The notes: generated by a model not told the origin, from the letters alone. A stretch of 53,068 nt of DNA from Candidatus Abyssobacteria bacterium SURF_17 (GCA_003598055.1 QZKI01000087.1:1-53068); one strand, 5' to 3'; positions 16,732 to 26,774 are shown, counted from the first letter of the stretch. Numbers and translations are program-made.

Positions 16732-18042
16732 TCAGATTGCTATTTGCCTCCACTTGCCGGATAAGAATCTGAAAATGAGCACGGCTGACTTGCCGTAGTG
16801 GTCGGCGAGGATGATGAGCCATATCCAGGTGATGCTGAGGCCGAGGCCGTACGCGGCGAACAGTGCGAGCGGAATCCTAATGAAATACATTCCGATAAAT
16901 GAAGCATAAAGAGGCCAGCGGGTGTCGGCGGCGCCCACAAGCGCGCCCGCAAGAGTCATGTGCAGCGCCATCGCGGGCTGACACACGGCGAGTATCCGCA
17001 CGAAGAGCGCGGTGAGTTCGACAACGCGGGCATCTGTAACGTAGACCAGTGCAATGGGCCTCGCCGCAAGGAACAGCACCACCCCGATTGCCGACATAGC
17101 CCACAACGCTATCCTCACGCATTCCCGCCCCTTCGAGGCGGCCAATCCGCCCTCTTTTGCCCCGAGATGTTGGCCGACAAGTGCCGATGCCGCGACGGAA
17201 AAGCCAAATCCCGGCATGAACGAAAGCGACATGATATTCACACCGATGGTATAGGCCGCGAGCGGCTCGGTGCCATACCGCGTGATTATCGCCAGATACC
17301 ACAGGTAACCGAGCTGCATGATTCCCTGCTCGATGGCGGAAGGAGTTCCGATGCGGAGCGTCTTTTTCGCGATATCTTTCTCGACAGCGAACATTCTCTT
17401 GGGCAGCGACAGGGCGAGATTGCCCCGCCGGAGGAGAACGAGAAACGCAAGCGCTTCGAGGACGAACGTGGTCGCCGTGGCGATTCCGCAGCCGGTGACC
17501 TCGAGTCTCGGCATGCCGAACTTGCCGAATATGAGCGCGTAATTGAGGACCACGTGGATGAGGTTTGCCGCCACGCTGATGATGAGCGGAGTTTTCGTGT
17601 CGCCCGCCCCTCGAAGCGCAGAGGAAGAGACGAGCGCAATTACCAAGAAAATGGTTCCGGCAAGCACGATGCGCAGGTACGGCACGCCGATCTCGGCCAC
17701 GCTCGCCTCTGCGCCGAACAAACGGAAAAAATGTTCGCTTCCCGCCAGTCCGGGGAGCATGAGAACTACGGAAAAAACGGCTCCCATCAGCAGCGATTGA
17801 CCAAGTACCGTATTTGCCTTTTCTTTTTCGCGTGCTCCGGTGAACCGGGCGACGAGTGCGATGGTGCCCGTTGTCACCGCGAGCGTGATGGCCATGACCA
17901 TGTTGAACATCTGGCCGCTCACGCCGACCGCCGCGACGGCAGTCGGACCGAGCCGGCCGACCATGATCATGTCCACCATCCAGACAAACGTGAGGAGGAT
18001 GTTGTTGATGATGACGGGCCACGCGAGCGACAGAATGTGCAT
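16732..18042 (-). CDS. MATE family multidrug/cation exporter
   Basis: An inner-membrane antiporter, 436 residues from the chosen start, with about 12 hydrophobic segments. MATE signatures: WPVIINNILLTFVWMVDMIMVGRLGP in helix 1-2, SSALRGAGDTKTPL, ATATTFVLEA, and in the second half GTPSAIEQGIMQLGYLW and SALVGQHLGA. The NorM-like length fits. The open frame continues 40 codons upstream to 18162, but that part is encoded by a TGTAGGTGC-family repeat and is not MATE-like. The Met at 18042 starts the conserved domain. Substrate unknown. Confidence 0.92.
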   Translation of the reverse strand: MHILSLAWPVIINNILLTFVWMVDMIMVGRLGPTAVAAVGVSGQMFNMVMAITLAVTTGTIALVARFTGAREKEKANTVLGQSLLMGAVFSVVLMLPGLAGSEHFFRLFGAEASVAEIGVPYLRIVLAGTIFLVIALVSSSALRGAGDTKTPLIISVAANLIHVVLNYALIFGKFGMPRLEVTGCGIATATTFVLEALAFLVLLRRGNLALSLPKRMFAVEKDIAKKTLRIGTPSAIEQGIMQLGYLWYLAIITRYGTEPLAAYTIGVNIMSLSFMPGFGFSVAASALVGQHLGAKEGGLAASKGRECVRIALWAMSAIGVVLFLAARPIALVYVTDARVVELTALFVRILAVCQPAMALHMTLAGALVGAADTRWPLYASFIGMYFIRIPLALFAAYGLGLSITWIWLIILADHYGKSAVLIFRFLSGKWRQIAI

Positions 18043-18116
18043 CCGGTCACTGCGCGGAGAAGTGGGGGTCGAGCTCAAGAGACTGTCCCGCGCCTCAGCA
18101 TTTACGGCGGACTTCT

Positions 18117-18192
18117 GTAGGTGCGAATTTATTCGCACACGATTTCTTGCCTTCTTTCTCACCGTGAGAATGCGAATGAATTCGCACCTGCA
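18117..18192. repeat. TGTAGGTGC-family inverted repeat (about 76 bp)
   Basis: TGTAGGTGCGAATTTATTCG at the left and GCGAATGAATTCGCACCTGC at the right are inverses around a TTTCTTGCC centre. It is nearly the same as the copy at 8965-9042. It separates the MATE gene from uvrC and overlaps the MATE reading-frame extension. Confidence 0.85.
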
Positions 18193-18198
18193 GGAGAA

Positions 18199-20097
18199 TT
18201 ACGGGTCGCTCTCTGAGGCTGTGCCCTCTTCCCGGTTGCCGGTTGCTTGCACGGCGTTCTCATTCAGTAAGCTCAGCTTGACCTGTTCGGCGAGCGCGAG
18301 CGGAATGCCCGCCGCCGAAGAAATCTCCCCCGGCGTGGCCTCCGCTATTCGCTGAACGCTCCCGAAACGCTTCAACAGCGCCGACCGGCGGCGCGGCCCG
18401 ATTCCCTTGATTTCATCCAGCGCCGAGCGCGTTTGCCTCTTCGAGCGGAGTCTTTTATGATACGTGATGGCGAACCGATGCGCTTCATCCCGGATGTGCT
18501 GCAGCAGATGCAGCGAGGCCGAGCCCGGCCGCAACAGTATCGGGTCTTTGCGGTGAGGGATGTAAATCTTGTCAGCCTCCTTCATCACGATTTCCGACTT
18601 CTTCCTGAACCGCATCTTCTCCTTCGCGATTCCGATGACGTCCTGGTCGATTATCTGCATCTCCTCGAGCACGCTCAACGCGACGCCAAGCTGGCCCTTG
18701 CCGCCGTCAACGATGATGAGCGACGGCATCGGCCCTTCCGTTGCGGCTCGGCGCAAGTGGCGCGTCAGGACCTCGCGCATCATTGCGTAATCGTCGGCTC
18801 CCTCGACGGTGCGAATCTTGAAAAGACGATAATCCGCCTTCTTCGGTTTGCCGTCCTCAAAGACGACCATCGAGCCGACGGCCAGGTCACCGGAGATGTT
18901 CGAGATGTCGAACGCCTCGATTCGCTCCGGTCTCGCGCGCAGCCGGAGCGCGTGCTGGAGTTCCTCGAGCACATCAGTCTCCGCACGAGCGGCGCGGCGG
19001 TGCTCTTCAAAAACCGTGCGCGCGTTCGTCTCCGCCATCTCGAGCAGGCGGCGCTTGTCTCCGCGTTGGGGCACCACGATGCTCACGCGCTCGCCCTTCT
19101 TATCCGACAGCCACTGTTCGAATGCCTCCGAGTTCTCCGGCGCGAGCGGGAGGAGCACCTCCTTCGGCGCGGGCCTGCCCGCCGAGTAGAACTGCGTCAA
19201 GAGTGAGCCGACCGCCTCCTCGACCGGCACCTTGAGCTCGGGGAAATGGTACGGCTCGCTGCCGACGAGTTTTCCCTTGCGAACAAGCAGCACGGAGACA
19301 TCGAGGCTGCCGTTGTCCTGCCAGATACCGAACACGTCGCGGTCAATCTCGTCTGCAGTGGCCACCTTCTGGCGTTCGATGGTTTTCTCAACCGCCCGTA
19401 TCTGGTCGCGATAGCGAGCAGCAAGCTCGAAATCGAGCCGATCCGATGCTTCCTGCATCTTCTCGCGCAGTGTATCAATGAGTTCCTCGTTCTTACCCTG
19501 GAGAAACGCAATCACGTTGCGCACTAATCCTGCATAAGTCTCCTTATCCACGTTGCCACAGCATGGGCCGAGGCATTTGTGCATGTCGTAATAGATGCAT
19601 GGGCGCTCGCGGCTGTGAAATGTCTTATTCGAGCACTTGCGGAGCATGAAATAGTTATTGACCACGCGGAACGTCTCTCGCGCCGCGCGTGCGGATGAGT
19701 ACGGGCCGAAGTATAGGGCCCCGTCGCGCTTCACTTTGCGCGTGATATACAGACGGGGATAATCCTCCTGCACCGTCAGCTTCAGACGCAGAAAACTCTT
19801 GTCATCCTTCAGGCGGATGTTGTAGCGGGGGTGATGCACCTTGATGGCGCTGTCCTCGAGGATGATAGCTTCTTTCTCGGTATCGGTGACGATAAAATCG
19901 ACGTCGGCCACGTGCGCCGAAAGAAACGGCGACCACACGCGCCCGTCATCGCCTGTTTGAAAGTATGCGCGCACGCGTTTCTTCAGGCTCTTCGCCTTTC
20001 CGACATAGATCACTTTCCCCCGCGCGCTTTTCATGAGATACACGCCGGGTTTATCGGGAAAATTCTTAACCTTTTCTTGAAGCGCTTCGTTCGCCAT
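18199..20097 (-). CDS. uvrC: Excinuclease ABC subunit C
   Basis: A 632-residue UvrC of normal length, the nuclease of nucleotide-excision repair that makes both incisions after UvrAB damage loading. The N-terminal GIY-YIG domain begins KPGVYLMKSARGKVIYVGKA. A Cys-rich link (LRKCSNKTF...RPCIYYDMHKCLGPC) follows, then a UVR motif, the RNase H-like domain (DISNISG, IIVDGGKGQL) and a helix-hairpin-helix pair (DEIKGIGPRRRSALLKRFGS). Two Met codons lie three codons apart; the second (20097) is chosen because it starts the usual MANE... sequence. Confidence 0.97.
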   Translation of the reverse strand: MANEALQEKVKNFPDKPGVYLMKSARGKVIYVGKAKSLKKRVRAYFQTGDDGRVWSPFLSAHVADVDFIVTDTEKEAIILEDSAIKVHHPRYNIRLKDDKSFLRLKLTVQEDYPRLYITRKVKRDGALYFGPYSSARAARETFRVVNNYFMLRKCSNKTFHSRERPCIYYDMHKCLGPCCGNVDKETYAGLVRNVIAFLQGKNEELIDTLREKMQEASDRLDFELAARYRDQIRAVEKTIERQKVATADEIDRDVFGIWQDNGSLDVSVLLVRKGKLVGSEPYHFPELKVPVEEAVGSLLTQFYSAGRPAPKEVLLPLAPENSEAFEQWLSDKKGERVSIVVPQRGDKRRLLEMAETNARTVFEEHRRAARAETDVLEELQHALRLRARPERIEAFDISNISGDLAVGSMVVFEDGKPKKADYRLFKIRTVEGADDYAMMREVLTRHLRRAATEGPMPSLIIVDGGKGQLGVALSVLEEMQIIDQDVIGIAKEKMRFRKKSEIVMKEADKIYIPHRKDPILLRPGSASLHLLQHIRDEAHRFAITYHKRLRSKRQTRSALDEIKGIGPRRRSALLKRFGSVQRIAEATPGEISSAAGIPLALAEQVKLSLLNENAVQATGNREEGTASESDP

Positions 20098-20359
20098 ATG
20101 ACACATCCCTGCTCTCAGCTACTTCCCTCAAATTGATTATACCCCGTCAGATAACGCACGGGCAAGGAGGAGAATTCGTCGCGAAAAGTTGCGCTCTGCA
20201 GGTATGAAAAACACGCACCGATTCGAATCAAGACATGATTGTGTGGATTTGATTATCTTCACGAAACGATCCGGATAAAGCATGATGGTTGTTAGAAGAC
20301 CTTGCAGAATTGCTGTTTTTCGGGCTGGTGTCCGGATAGAGGCGGCGTTGGTATGCGGC

Positions 20360-20707
<348 letters not shown>

Positions 20708-20727
20708 TCATACGGTTGTCGTGCCAT

Positions 20728-20743
20728 TGAGGTCAATACCTCA
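20728..20743. promoter_or_regulatory. Palindrome upstream of the PII gene
   Basis: TGAGGT-CAAT-ACCTCA is a perfect 6-bp inverted repeat about 30 bp before the PII ATG. It could be an operator. It does not match the archaeal NrpR operator pattern (GGAA-N6-TTCC). Confidence 0.4.
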
Positions 20744-20836
20744 CGCCGTGCCGGCAATCAGAAAAAAATGTCTTCAGTCCGTCGGCAAAAATGAGGCCCT
20801 GACGAGCAATCAAAATGGTCGTTTGCCCGCTTGAAT

Positions 20837-21844
20837 TCATACCATGCCGCAGATGTGAGAATCCAATTCATCATAGGGAAACAGTGTTTCGTAATCTGCC
20901 AATGCCGCCAATGCGCGCGATTGGGTCCTTATTCCGTTCTCCTCTAAAATGGCTATCGGGTTCAGCCCTCCCATAATGACCGCGCCCACTCGTTCCTGCT
21001 GTACCGGAATTTCAAGGAGCGGCTGGCTCGGCCATCCTACGGTCATGAATCCGCCGAGGCCGACACGTTCGAGCCGGTGAGCAAGGGCTATCACTTGTTC
21101 TCTGCAATCCGCCGGCGCCTCTCTGAAGCTTGCCCCTATCCTGCCGCTACCTGTTTCCGCGGCGCCCGCGCAATCGGTCATGCCGCTACGGATGAAAACC
21201 TCGAGCGGGTCCAGCGTGGACCCTTCATAGTATATAGCTTCTACGAATCGGGTGGGTTTATAATTCTCCAGTTCGAGGAGTCCGCCAAACTTGGAGTACG
21301 TGGGAATCCCGTGGGCAAGCAGCACGCCATTAATCGTTATGGAGCATACCGTGCCTATTCCTATCATCCCGTGCGGAACGGTCGCATCGCCAATCCGCTC
21401 GCCCGGAGAGAAGAGAGCAATCAGGCGTCCCATCGCATATCCGGCCGTGAACACTTTTCTTATGAGCGGGACAGTGCACTCAACATGTGAGTTCTCTATT
21501 ACGCTCACATTAACGACAACGCTTCCCTTCTGGGTGGAGAGGTCGAAGGTCATGCGATAGGTCATCTGGTCGATTTTCGCAGCGAGGAAGCCAACCCTTT
21601 CTATGATTCGTGCGCTGGAGAGTTCTTCCGAACCTCGGTGGGTAACAATCCGGCCCCTTCGCCCCATGTTCGCGGTGAGCCCTTCTTCGTCCAGACTTCG
21701 AAGGTAGAGGCGGACCGTGCGCTCGCTCATGTCATGGCCCGTGGCCAGAAGCCTGTCGGCAATGGTCGAGCTCGAGAGCGGTGTGTCGGATTCTTGAAGG
21801 ATTCGCAGTATTGCGAGCCGCTGTTTTTCAGTCTTCTCGCTCAA
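20837..21844 (-). CDS. nrpR: NrpR-type nitrogen regulator (winged helix plus NRD domain)
   Basis: A 335-residue transcription regulator. Residues 1-70 are a winged helix (ILRILQESDTPLSSSTIADRL, ERTVRLYLRSLDEEGL). The remainder is a single NrpR regulatory domain (DUF128), recognisable by FSPGERIGDATVPHGMIGIGTVCS, HGIPTYSKFGGLLEL and GFMTVGWPSQPLLEIPVQ. NrpR in methanogens represses nif and glnA and is released by 2-oxoglutarate. The start is TTG: a GAGGTG site lies 5 bases before it and no ATG is nearby. It sits between the GltB2-like gene (83 bp upstream) and PII. Confidence 0.9.
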   Translation of the reverse strand: MSEKTEKQRLAILRILQESDTPLSSSTIADRLLATGHDMSERTVRLYLRSLDEEGLTANMGRRGRIVTHRGSEELSSARIIERVGFLAAKIDQMTYRMTFDLSTQKGSVVVNVSVIENSHVECTVPLIRKVFTAGYAMGRLIALFSPGERIGDATVPHGMIGIGTVCSITINGVLLAHGIPTYSKFGGLLELENYKPTRFVEAIYYEGSTLDPLEVFIRSGMTDCAGAAETGSGRIGASFREAPADCREQVIALAHRLERVGLGGFMTVGWPSQPLLEIPVQQERVGAVIMGGLNPIAILEENGIRTQSRALAALADYETLFPYDELDSHICGMV

Positions 21845-21927
21845 GAATACACCTCACCGTAGTCCTTTTGGCTGTGGGCAAGGAGCCCGAGAATGTACTC
21901 TTGCCGGGAACAATCACAGGGTTCGAG

Positions 21928-23505
21928 CTACCCCAAAATTCTGTCGACCTCTTCTGCGTCAATGTCGGAAACCAGAGGTATTCCGCTTACTCTGGAGGCT
22001 TCCGGAGTTAATGCCGCGATATCGTTGCGCGAGATGTGCTCGAGCGCGAATTTGCGCGAACCACACATGAGCTGGCGGAGACCCTGAGCAAGTCGTTCAT
22101 AATATGTGTACAGACCGATAGCTGCCGTGGGTATCTTGCCATAATCGCTGCCATAATCCCTTTTTAACTCCTCCGCCGTAACGAAAATGGATTCCCTGTT
22201 ATGACCGAACCGTTCGAGGAAGATGGGAAGATTTTCGCTCTCTATGGCTTTCCCGATTGTCTTGCCCACCATCGCGGCGGCAAGGGGCGCCCTCGCCATG
22301 ACTATCGCCTTGCAATGGGGAGCGCACAACGCGAGTCCCTTGAACATCTGGTCTTCCATGGTAAATCCACCGGCGAGCGCTATGTCGGGAACATATTCGC
22401 CCTTTTGAGCGAGGCGGTCACAGTACTGACGCAGGAGCGACCAAAGTTCCACCGTAGGAACGCCCCACTCATTCATCATGCGCCACGGACTCATGCCCGT
22501 CCCACCACCAGCGCCGTCAACGGTGAGATAATCGATTTTTGCAATGGAAGAGAACTTGACGGCGCGGGCGAGGTCCACAGGTCTGTAAGCTCCGGTTTTC
22601 AGCGTCACGTACTTTGCGCCTGTCCTGCGCAGTTCTTCGACCCTTGCGACAAAGCTTTCCTCGGCAACCATGCCCACCCGGGAATGCCGCTCGAACTCGG
22701 TGAAAACACCGTTCCTGAATTCGTCGATCCGTACTGGGTCCAATGGGTCGGGCAGCACGACGTAACCGCGCTTTTTCAATATTTGTGCTTTTTCGAGATC
22801 CCGAATCTTGACCTCTCCGCCAATGTCCTTTGCTCCTTGCCCCCATTTGAGTTCCACGATTTCGACGCCGAGCTCCTCGACGGCATATTCTTGTGCGCGG
22901 AGGCGCGTGTCTTCGACATTTGCCTGCAGCACAATGGCCCCGTAGCTGTCACGTTGCCAGTCCTTATAAAGTTTCACCCGGCGTTCGAGTTCGGGGGAGC
23001 TGACGACTCTTCCATTCTTAATTGTCGATTTGACGTCCATTCCGCAGACGTTTTCACCGATTGTGAGGATGGTTCCCGCCAGCGCCGAGCCAATCGCAAG
23101 TCCTTCCCAATTTATCGCGGCCACATTCGTGGACCCGAGACCGCCAATGATAATGGGCACGCGCAGTTTAATTCCCTTATCATGACCCAGCCTCGCCTCA
23201 AGATTGACGTTCGGGAAAATGGCCTTGTCGGAGTCCTCCTCGATTCCGACGGCGCCCACGGCGGTGCCCATGATGTTGAAATGAGAAAGGTCAATCGGGT
23301 AATCCTTCTGGGAGGCCATGGTCGTAATCCCGAACGGCTGAGGATAGATAACTTCGTGGCCCCGGTATGCGCTCTTTCCGATTTCGCACATGCCGATACA
23401 GCCGTCCACGCATGTCACGCACATACCGCTGATGGGGGTCCAATCGCCGCCAGTTCTGTTCTTTGTGAGAGTTGCGGCCGTTGCATTGTAACGTGTTAGG
23501 GTCAT
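21928..23505 (-). CDS. FMN-binding glutamate synthase-family protein (GltB2 type)
   Basis: A 525-residue protein corresponding to the central FMN domain of glutamate synthase, without the glutaminase (GATase) or GltB3 domains. The TIM-barrel FMN core shows GGLGSTNVAAINWEG, VELKWGQGAKDIGG, TVDGAGGGTGMSPWRMMNEWG and IALAGGF. An N-terminal Cys cluster C29-x2-C32-x3-C36-x3-C40 precedes it. The CxxxxxCxxxxC triad that usually binds the 3Fe-4S cluster after the barrel is absent, so the iron-sulfur site seems relocated. It lies 60 bp after the NuoG-like gene, suggesting NAD(P)H-derived electrons are delivered to it. The actual product is inferred. Confidence 0.85.
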   Translation of the reverse strand: MTLTRYNATAATLTKNRTGGDWTPISGMCVTCVDGCIGMCEIGKSAYRGHEVIYPQPFGITTMASQKDYPIDLSHFNIMGTAVGAVGIEEDSDKAIFPNVNLEARLGHDKGIKLRVPIIIGGLGSTNVAAINWEGLAIGSALAGTILTIGENVCGMDVKSTIKNGRVVSSPELERRVKLYKDWQRDSYGAIVLQANVEDTRLRAQEYAVEELGVEIVELKWGQGAKDIGGEVKIRDLEKAQILKKRGYVVLPDPLDPVRIDEFRNGVFTEFERHSRVGMVAEESFVARVEELRRTGAKYVTLKTGAYRPVDLARAVKFSSIAKIDYLTVDGAGGGTGMSPWRMMNEWGVPTVELWSLLRQYCDRLAQKGEYVPDIALAGGFTMEDQMFKGLALCAPHCKAIVMARAPLAAAMVGKTIGKAIESENLPIFLERFGHNRESIFVTAEELKRDYGSDYGKIPTAAIGLYTYYERLAQGLRQLMCGSRKFALEHISRNDIAALTPEASRVSGIPLVSDIDAEEVDRILG

Positions 23506-23565
23506 GCTTTAAGGCTCCTTTCGCATCGCGTATGGTTTCTCAAAAATACGTATGGTTTCCAGTAT

Positions 23566-24231
23566 CTAATAAACCTTGTGGCCTCGAGCTCCGACACTCT
23601 CGGAACACCCGATGCAGACGGTGCATGTCTCCACGGGCGCATAGTTTTGACATCCGCCGCACAGGCCATTCATGAGGCTGTCCGCCGTGCACGCGCGCTC
23701 GCAGACCGGACATATCCATTCGCATCCGCCGCAGTTCCGGCATTCGTCGGGCGTGTCCCCGAACGCTGTGCCAACTCTGCGCGATGTCCCGCGTCCGACG
23801 AATCCGATGCCGCCGGACTGCATCTGTTCCTTGCAGTACCTCACACAGAGTCCGCAGAGGATGCATCCCTTATCCTTTATTTTGAAACGGACCTCGTTGA
23901 CGCCGAAGTTGGAGGCAAGGTCCTGCAATTTCTTCGATGTGGGACATGTCGAGAGTAAGAGCTCGATGATTATTTTTCTCGCTTTCTTGACTCTCTCGGA
24001 GTTCGTGACAATCACCTGCCCGTCAAACGCGGGAAGCGTGCACGATGCTTCGAGCGACGAGCGCTTCCCTTTTACCACTTCCACAATACATAGACGGCAG
24101 GCGCCATAGGGAGTAAGCCCCGGGTCATAGCACAGTGTCGGAATGACGATGCCCATGCTGCGCGCGGCCTCGAGGACGGTTGTCCCCCGAGGCACTGTGG
24201 TCCGTACCCCATCGATGGTAAGCTCAACCAT
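23566..24231 (-). CDS. NuoG/HydA-N-like iron-sulfur protein
   Basis: A 221-residue electron-transfer protein. The N-terminal 2Fe-2S domain has C34, C45, C48 and C64. The segment where NuoG proteins carry a His/Cys-ligated cluster reads LLLSTCPTSKKLQDLA, without those ligands. A two-cluster ferredoxin-like region follows: C123-x2-C126-x2-C129-x3-C133 and C164-x2-C167-x2-C170-x3-C174. Extra Cys lie at 177, 181, 191, 194, 203, 206 and 209. No molybdopterin or H-cluster domain is attached, so it is a wiring subunit. The start codon lies 12 bp after the NuoF-like gene. Confidence 0.88.
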   Translation of the reverse strand: MVELTIDGVRTTVPRGTTVLEAARSMGIVIPTLCYDPGLTPYGACRLCIVEVVKGKRSSLEASCTLPAFDGQVIVTNSERVKKARKIIIELLLSTCPTSKKLQDLASNFGVNEVRFKIKDKGCILCGLCVRYCKEQMQSGGIGFVGRGTSRRVGTAFGDTPDECRNCGGCEWICPVCERACTADSLMNGLCGGCQNYAPVETCTVCIGCSESVGARGHKVY

Positions 24232-24243
24232 GATTCCCCTTTC

Positions 24244-26001
24244 TCATGAGACCACGACAGCGTCGAATTTACAGTTGTCGCGGCAAAGCCCGCACTTAAT
24301 GCATGTGGTTTGGTCGATCACATGCGCCTCTTTCTTCTTTCCTGTTATTGATTGCTGCGGGCAGTTTTTGGCGCACAGCCCGCAACCGTTGCACTTCTCT
24401 TTGTCTATCGTGAAGGTGATGAGTTCTTTGCAGACACCCGCCGGACACCGGCGCTCGTTTATATGCGCCTCATATTCGTCACGGAAGTAATTGATGGTTG
24501 ACAGGACCGGATTGGGTGCGCTGCCGCCGAGAGCGCAGAGCGAGGTGTCACGGATTGCATATCCGAGTTCCTCGAGCAATTCAATATCACCCTCTCTTCC
24601 TCTCCCTCCCGCAATATCCGTCAGGATATCGAGCATCCTGTCGAGGCCTTCCCGGCACGGCACGCACTTGCCGCATGATTCTTCGGTCAGGAATTTGACG
24701 AAGTATTTGGCAATGTCCACCATGCAGGTGGCTTCGTCCATGACGATCATTCCGCCCGACCCCATCATGGAGCCGACTTCGGTGAGCCTGTCGAAGTCGA
24801 CGGGCAGATCTATCAGCCGCTCCGGAATGCATCCGCCGGACGGGCCGCCGGTCTGGACAGCCTTGAACTTCTTTCCGCTGGGTATTCCTCCGCCGATTTC
24901 ATAGATTATCTCGCGGAGCGTGATACCCATCGGCACTTCCACGAGACCGGTGTTGTTTATCTTTCCGACGAGAGAAAATATCTTGGTTCCCTTGCTCCTT
25001 TCGGTTCCGATGCTCGAGAACCAAGCCGCGCCCCGATTGATTATGAGCGGCACATTGGCCCAAGTTTCCACGTTGTTGAGGTTGGTTGGCTTTCCATGGA
25101 AGCCTTTCTCCGTGGTGTGGATGTGCTTGGGTCTCGGCTCGCCGATTTTTCCCTCGAGGGAAGCCATCAGTGCGGTGGATTCTCCGCATATAAATGCGCC
25201 TCCACCCCGGGAAATCTTGACATCGAAGCTGAAATTCGAGCCGAGTATGTTCTTTCCCAACAGTCCGCGTGCTCGCGCTTGCTCGAGGGCCACCCCCAAG
25301 TTTTTCACGGCAAGGGGATATTCGTGGCGAACATACACATACCCTTGACTGCTGCCGATGGCATAGGCGCCGATAATCATTCCTTCAATAACGCTGTGAG
25401 GGTTCCCCTCCAGCAGACTTCTGTCCATATATGCGCCGGGGTCTCCTTCATCAGCGTTGCAGATGACATAGCGGGTTCCATTTCTTGAGGGCGCATTACG
25501 GCAGGATTCCCATTTTCTGCCGGTAGGGAATCCGCCGCCGCCGCGGCCGCGCAGTCCGGAGCGGGCCACTTCCGCGATAACCTGCTCCGGCGCCATTTCA
25601 CTGAGAACTTTCTTCAGAGCCTGATATCCACCGCTGGCCAGGTAATCGCCAATGTCTAAGGGGTCGATTTTTCCACAGTTGTGGAGCACAATGCGCTTTT
25701 GTTTAGCGAGGAACTGCCCCTCCTCCTTTACAATCCATTCTTCGATTACTTTCCCGCCACGCAAATGTTCATTGACAATGCGCTCGACCCGCTCCGGGGT
25801 TACTTGGCCATATAAAGTCCTGCGCTTGCTATCCTCGATAATTTCGACTAATGCCTCACGAAAGCACATCCCATAACAGCCTGTTTGTTTGAGGGCAGTT
25901 TCGTCTTTTTCCGCGTCAAGAAGTTCGGAAAATTTGTTGTAAACCTGGATTCCCCCCGCTGCAATACCGCACGACGCCAGGCCGACCACCACTTCTTTCA
26001 T
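24244..26001 (-). CDS. NuoF/HydB-like NAD(P)H-FMN subunit with extra ferredoxin domain
   Basis: A 585-residue flavoprotein. Domains in order: thioredoxin-like 2Fe-2S head (C11, C42, C46); NuoF core with the FMN/NAD site RGRGGGGFPTGRKW, NADEGDPGAYMDRSL and FICGESTALMASLEG; N3-type 4Fe-4S site ESCGKCVPCREG; and a C-terminal pair of 4Fe-4S motifs, CNGCGLCAKNCP and CIKCGLCRDNC. This is the layout of HydB/HndC and other bifurcation-type proteins rather than of complex I NuoF. A TTAGGAG site precedes the ATG. It should oxidise or reduce NAD(P)H and exchange electrons with the NuoG-like and NuoE-like subunits. Confidence 0.93.
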   Translation of the reverse strand: MKEVVVGLASCGIAAGGIQVYNKFSELLDAEKDETALKQTGCYGMCFREALVEIIEDSKRRTLYGQVTPERVERIVNEHLRGGKVIEEWIVKEEGQFLAKQKRIVLHNCGKIDPLDIGDYLASGGYQALKKVLSEMAPEQVIAEVARSGLRGRGGGGFPTGRKWESCRNAPSRNGTRYVICNADEGDPGAYMDRSLLEGNPHSVIEGMIIGAYAIGSSQGYVYVRHEYPLAVKNLGVALEQARARGLLGKNILGSNFSFDVKISRGGGAFICGESTALMASLEGKIGEPRPKHIHTTEKGFHGKPTNLNNVETWANVPLIINRGAAWFSSIGTERSKGTKIFSLVGKINNTGLVEVPMGITLREIIYEIGGGIPSGKKFKAVQTGGPSGGCIPERLIDLPVDFDRLTEVGSMMGSGGMIVMDEATCMVDIAKYFVKFLTEESCGKCVPCREGLDRMLDILTDIAGGRGREGDIELLEELGYAIRDTSLCALGGSAPNPVLSTINYFRDEYEAHINERRCPAGVCKELITFTIDKEKCNGCGLCAKNCPQQSITGKKKEAHVIDQTTCIKCGLCRDNCKFDAVVVS

Positions 26002-26264
26002 AAAATCTCCTAATAGAAATTTGAGAACTAGTCCTGTCCTTATTTACTAGTGGAGCGCTTCCTAAATACTCTTGTAATGAATCCCCCTTTAGAAAGAGGG
26101 GGATGTTACAGGATCAACATATGTTATTTTGAAATCGCACTACTAGTGGTTTGGCAACCCTGTCTTGTCGCCTGTTGCGGGGCAGGCGGCGGGGCCTTCC
26201 CCTACAAAAACGTGCGTCAAAGCCCACAAATACATCAGTGACGCTGCACTGGTCCTGTTTGCCG
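26002..26264. repeat. 263-bp gap inside the Nuo-like operon holding repeat fragments
   Basis: It contains a short CCCCCTTT/AAAGAGGGGG hairpin (about 26085-26104), a GCCTG/CAGGC hairpin running into GGGGCCTTCCCCTACA (about 26167-26214, TGTAGGGGC family), and three ACTAGT sites. The gap looks like repeat insertion between two operon genes. Confidence 0.6.
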
Positions 26265-26774
26265 CTACCCTTTTCTCTGTCCGCTACGGGCGGCTTTCGC
26301 TCCATGAGCTTTGAGGACGTTTTTCACTTTAGCCGCATTCATAATGCCGAGATATTCTCCGTCAATGATTACCATTGGGCCAAGGGCACATGCTCCAACG
26401 CAATTAACAGTATCAAGAGAATATTCCATGTCATCCGTTGTATTTCCCGCCTTGATATTGAGTTTCCTCTCAAGCTCTTCCAGCACCCGACCGGCCCCCC
26501 TGACGTGGCAGGCCGTGCCCATGCAGACAGTGCACTGGTGTCGGCCCTTCGGCTTGAGGCTGAACGCCTTGAAGAAAGTGGCGACGCCGTAGACCTGGAT
26601 AAGCGGGAGATTCAGCCGTTTCGCGACATGTCTGAGCGCTTCTTCGGGAAGGTAATGCAACTCGGCCTGGATGTCCTGGAGGATCGAGATAAGCGCATCG
26701 GCGCTGTGGCCATTGCTGCCGATTACGTACTCGATTTGGTCATGGTCACTCTTGGCGATTCTGACAGCTCCCAT
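26265..26774 (-). CDS. NuoE/HydC-like 2Fe-2S subunit
   Basis: A 169-residue thioredoxin-like ferredoxin, the usual partner of a NuoF-type flavoprotein. The four ligands follow the family spacing: CMGTAC (C-x4-C, about 84-89) and CVGAC (C-x3-C, about 125-129). The N-terminal helical region (LQDIQAELHYLPEEALRHVAKRLNLP) matches NuoE. The Met at 26774 is preferred to the one seven codons upstream because a GGAAGGGAG site lies just before it. The upstream Met would overlap the preceding gene by 17 bp. It is the first recognisable redox gene of the operon. Confidence 0.93.
   Translation of the reverse strand: MGAVRIAKSDHDQIEYVIGSNGHSADALISILQDIQAELHYLPEEALRHVAKRLNLPLIQVYGVATFFKAFSLKPKGRHQCTVCMGTACHVRGAGRVLEELERKLNIKAGNTTDDMEYSLDTVNCVGACALGPMVIIDGEYLGIMNAAKVKNVLKAHGAKAARSGQRKG

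Noticed and set aside
16960-18120. Long plus-strand open frame (386 codons) opposite the MATE gene
   Set aside because: Charged, low-complexity translation with no family pattern. It is the antisense shadow of a clear MATE coding sequence.
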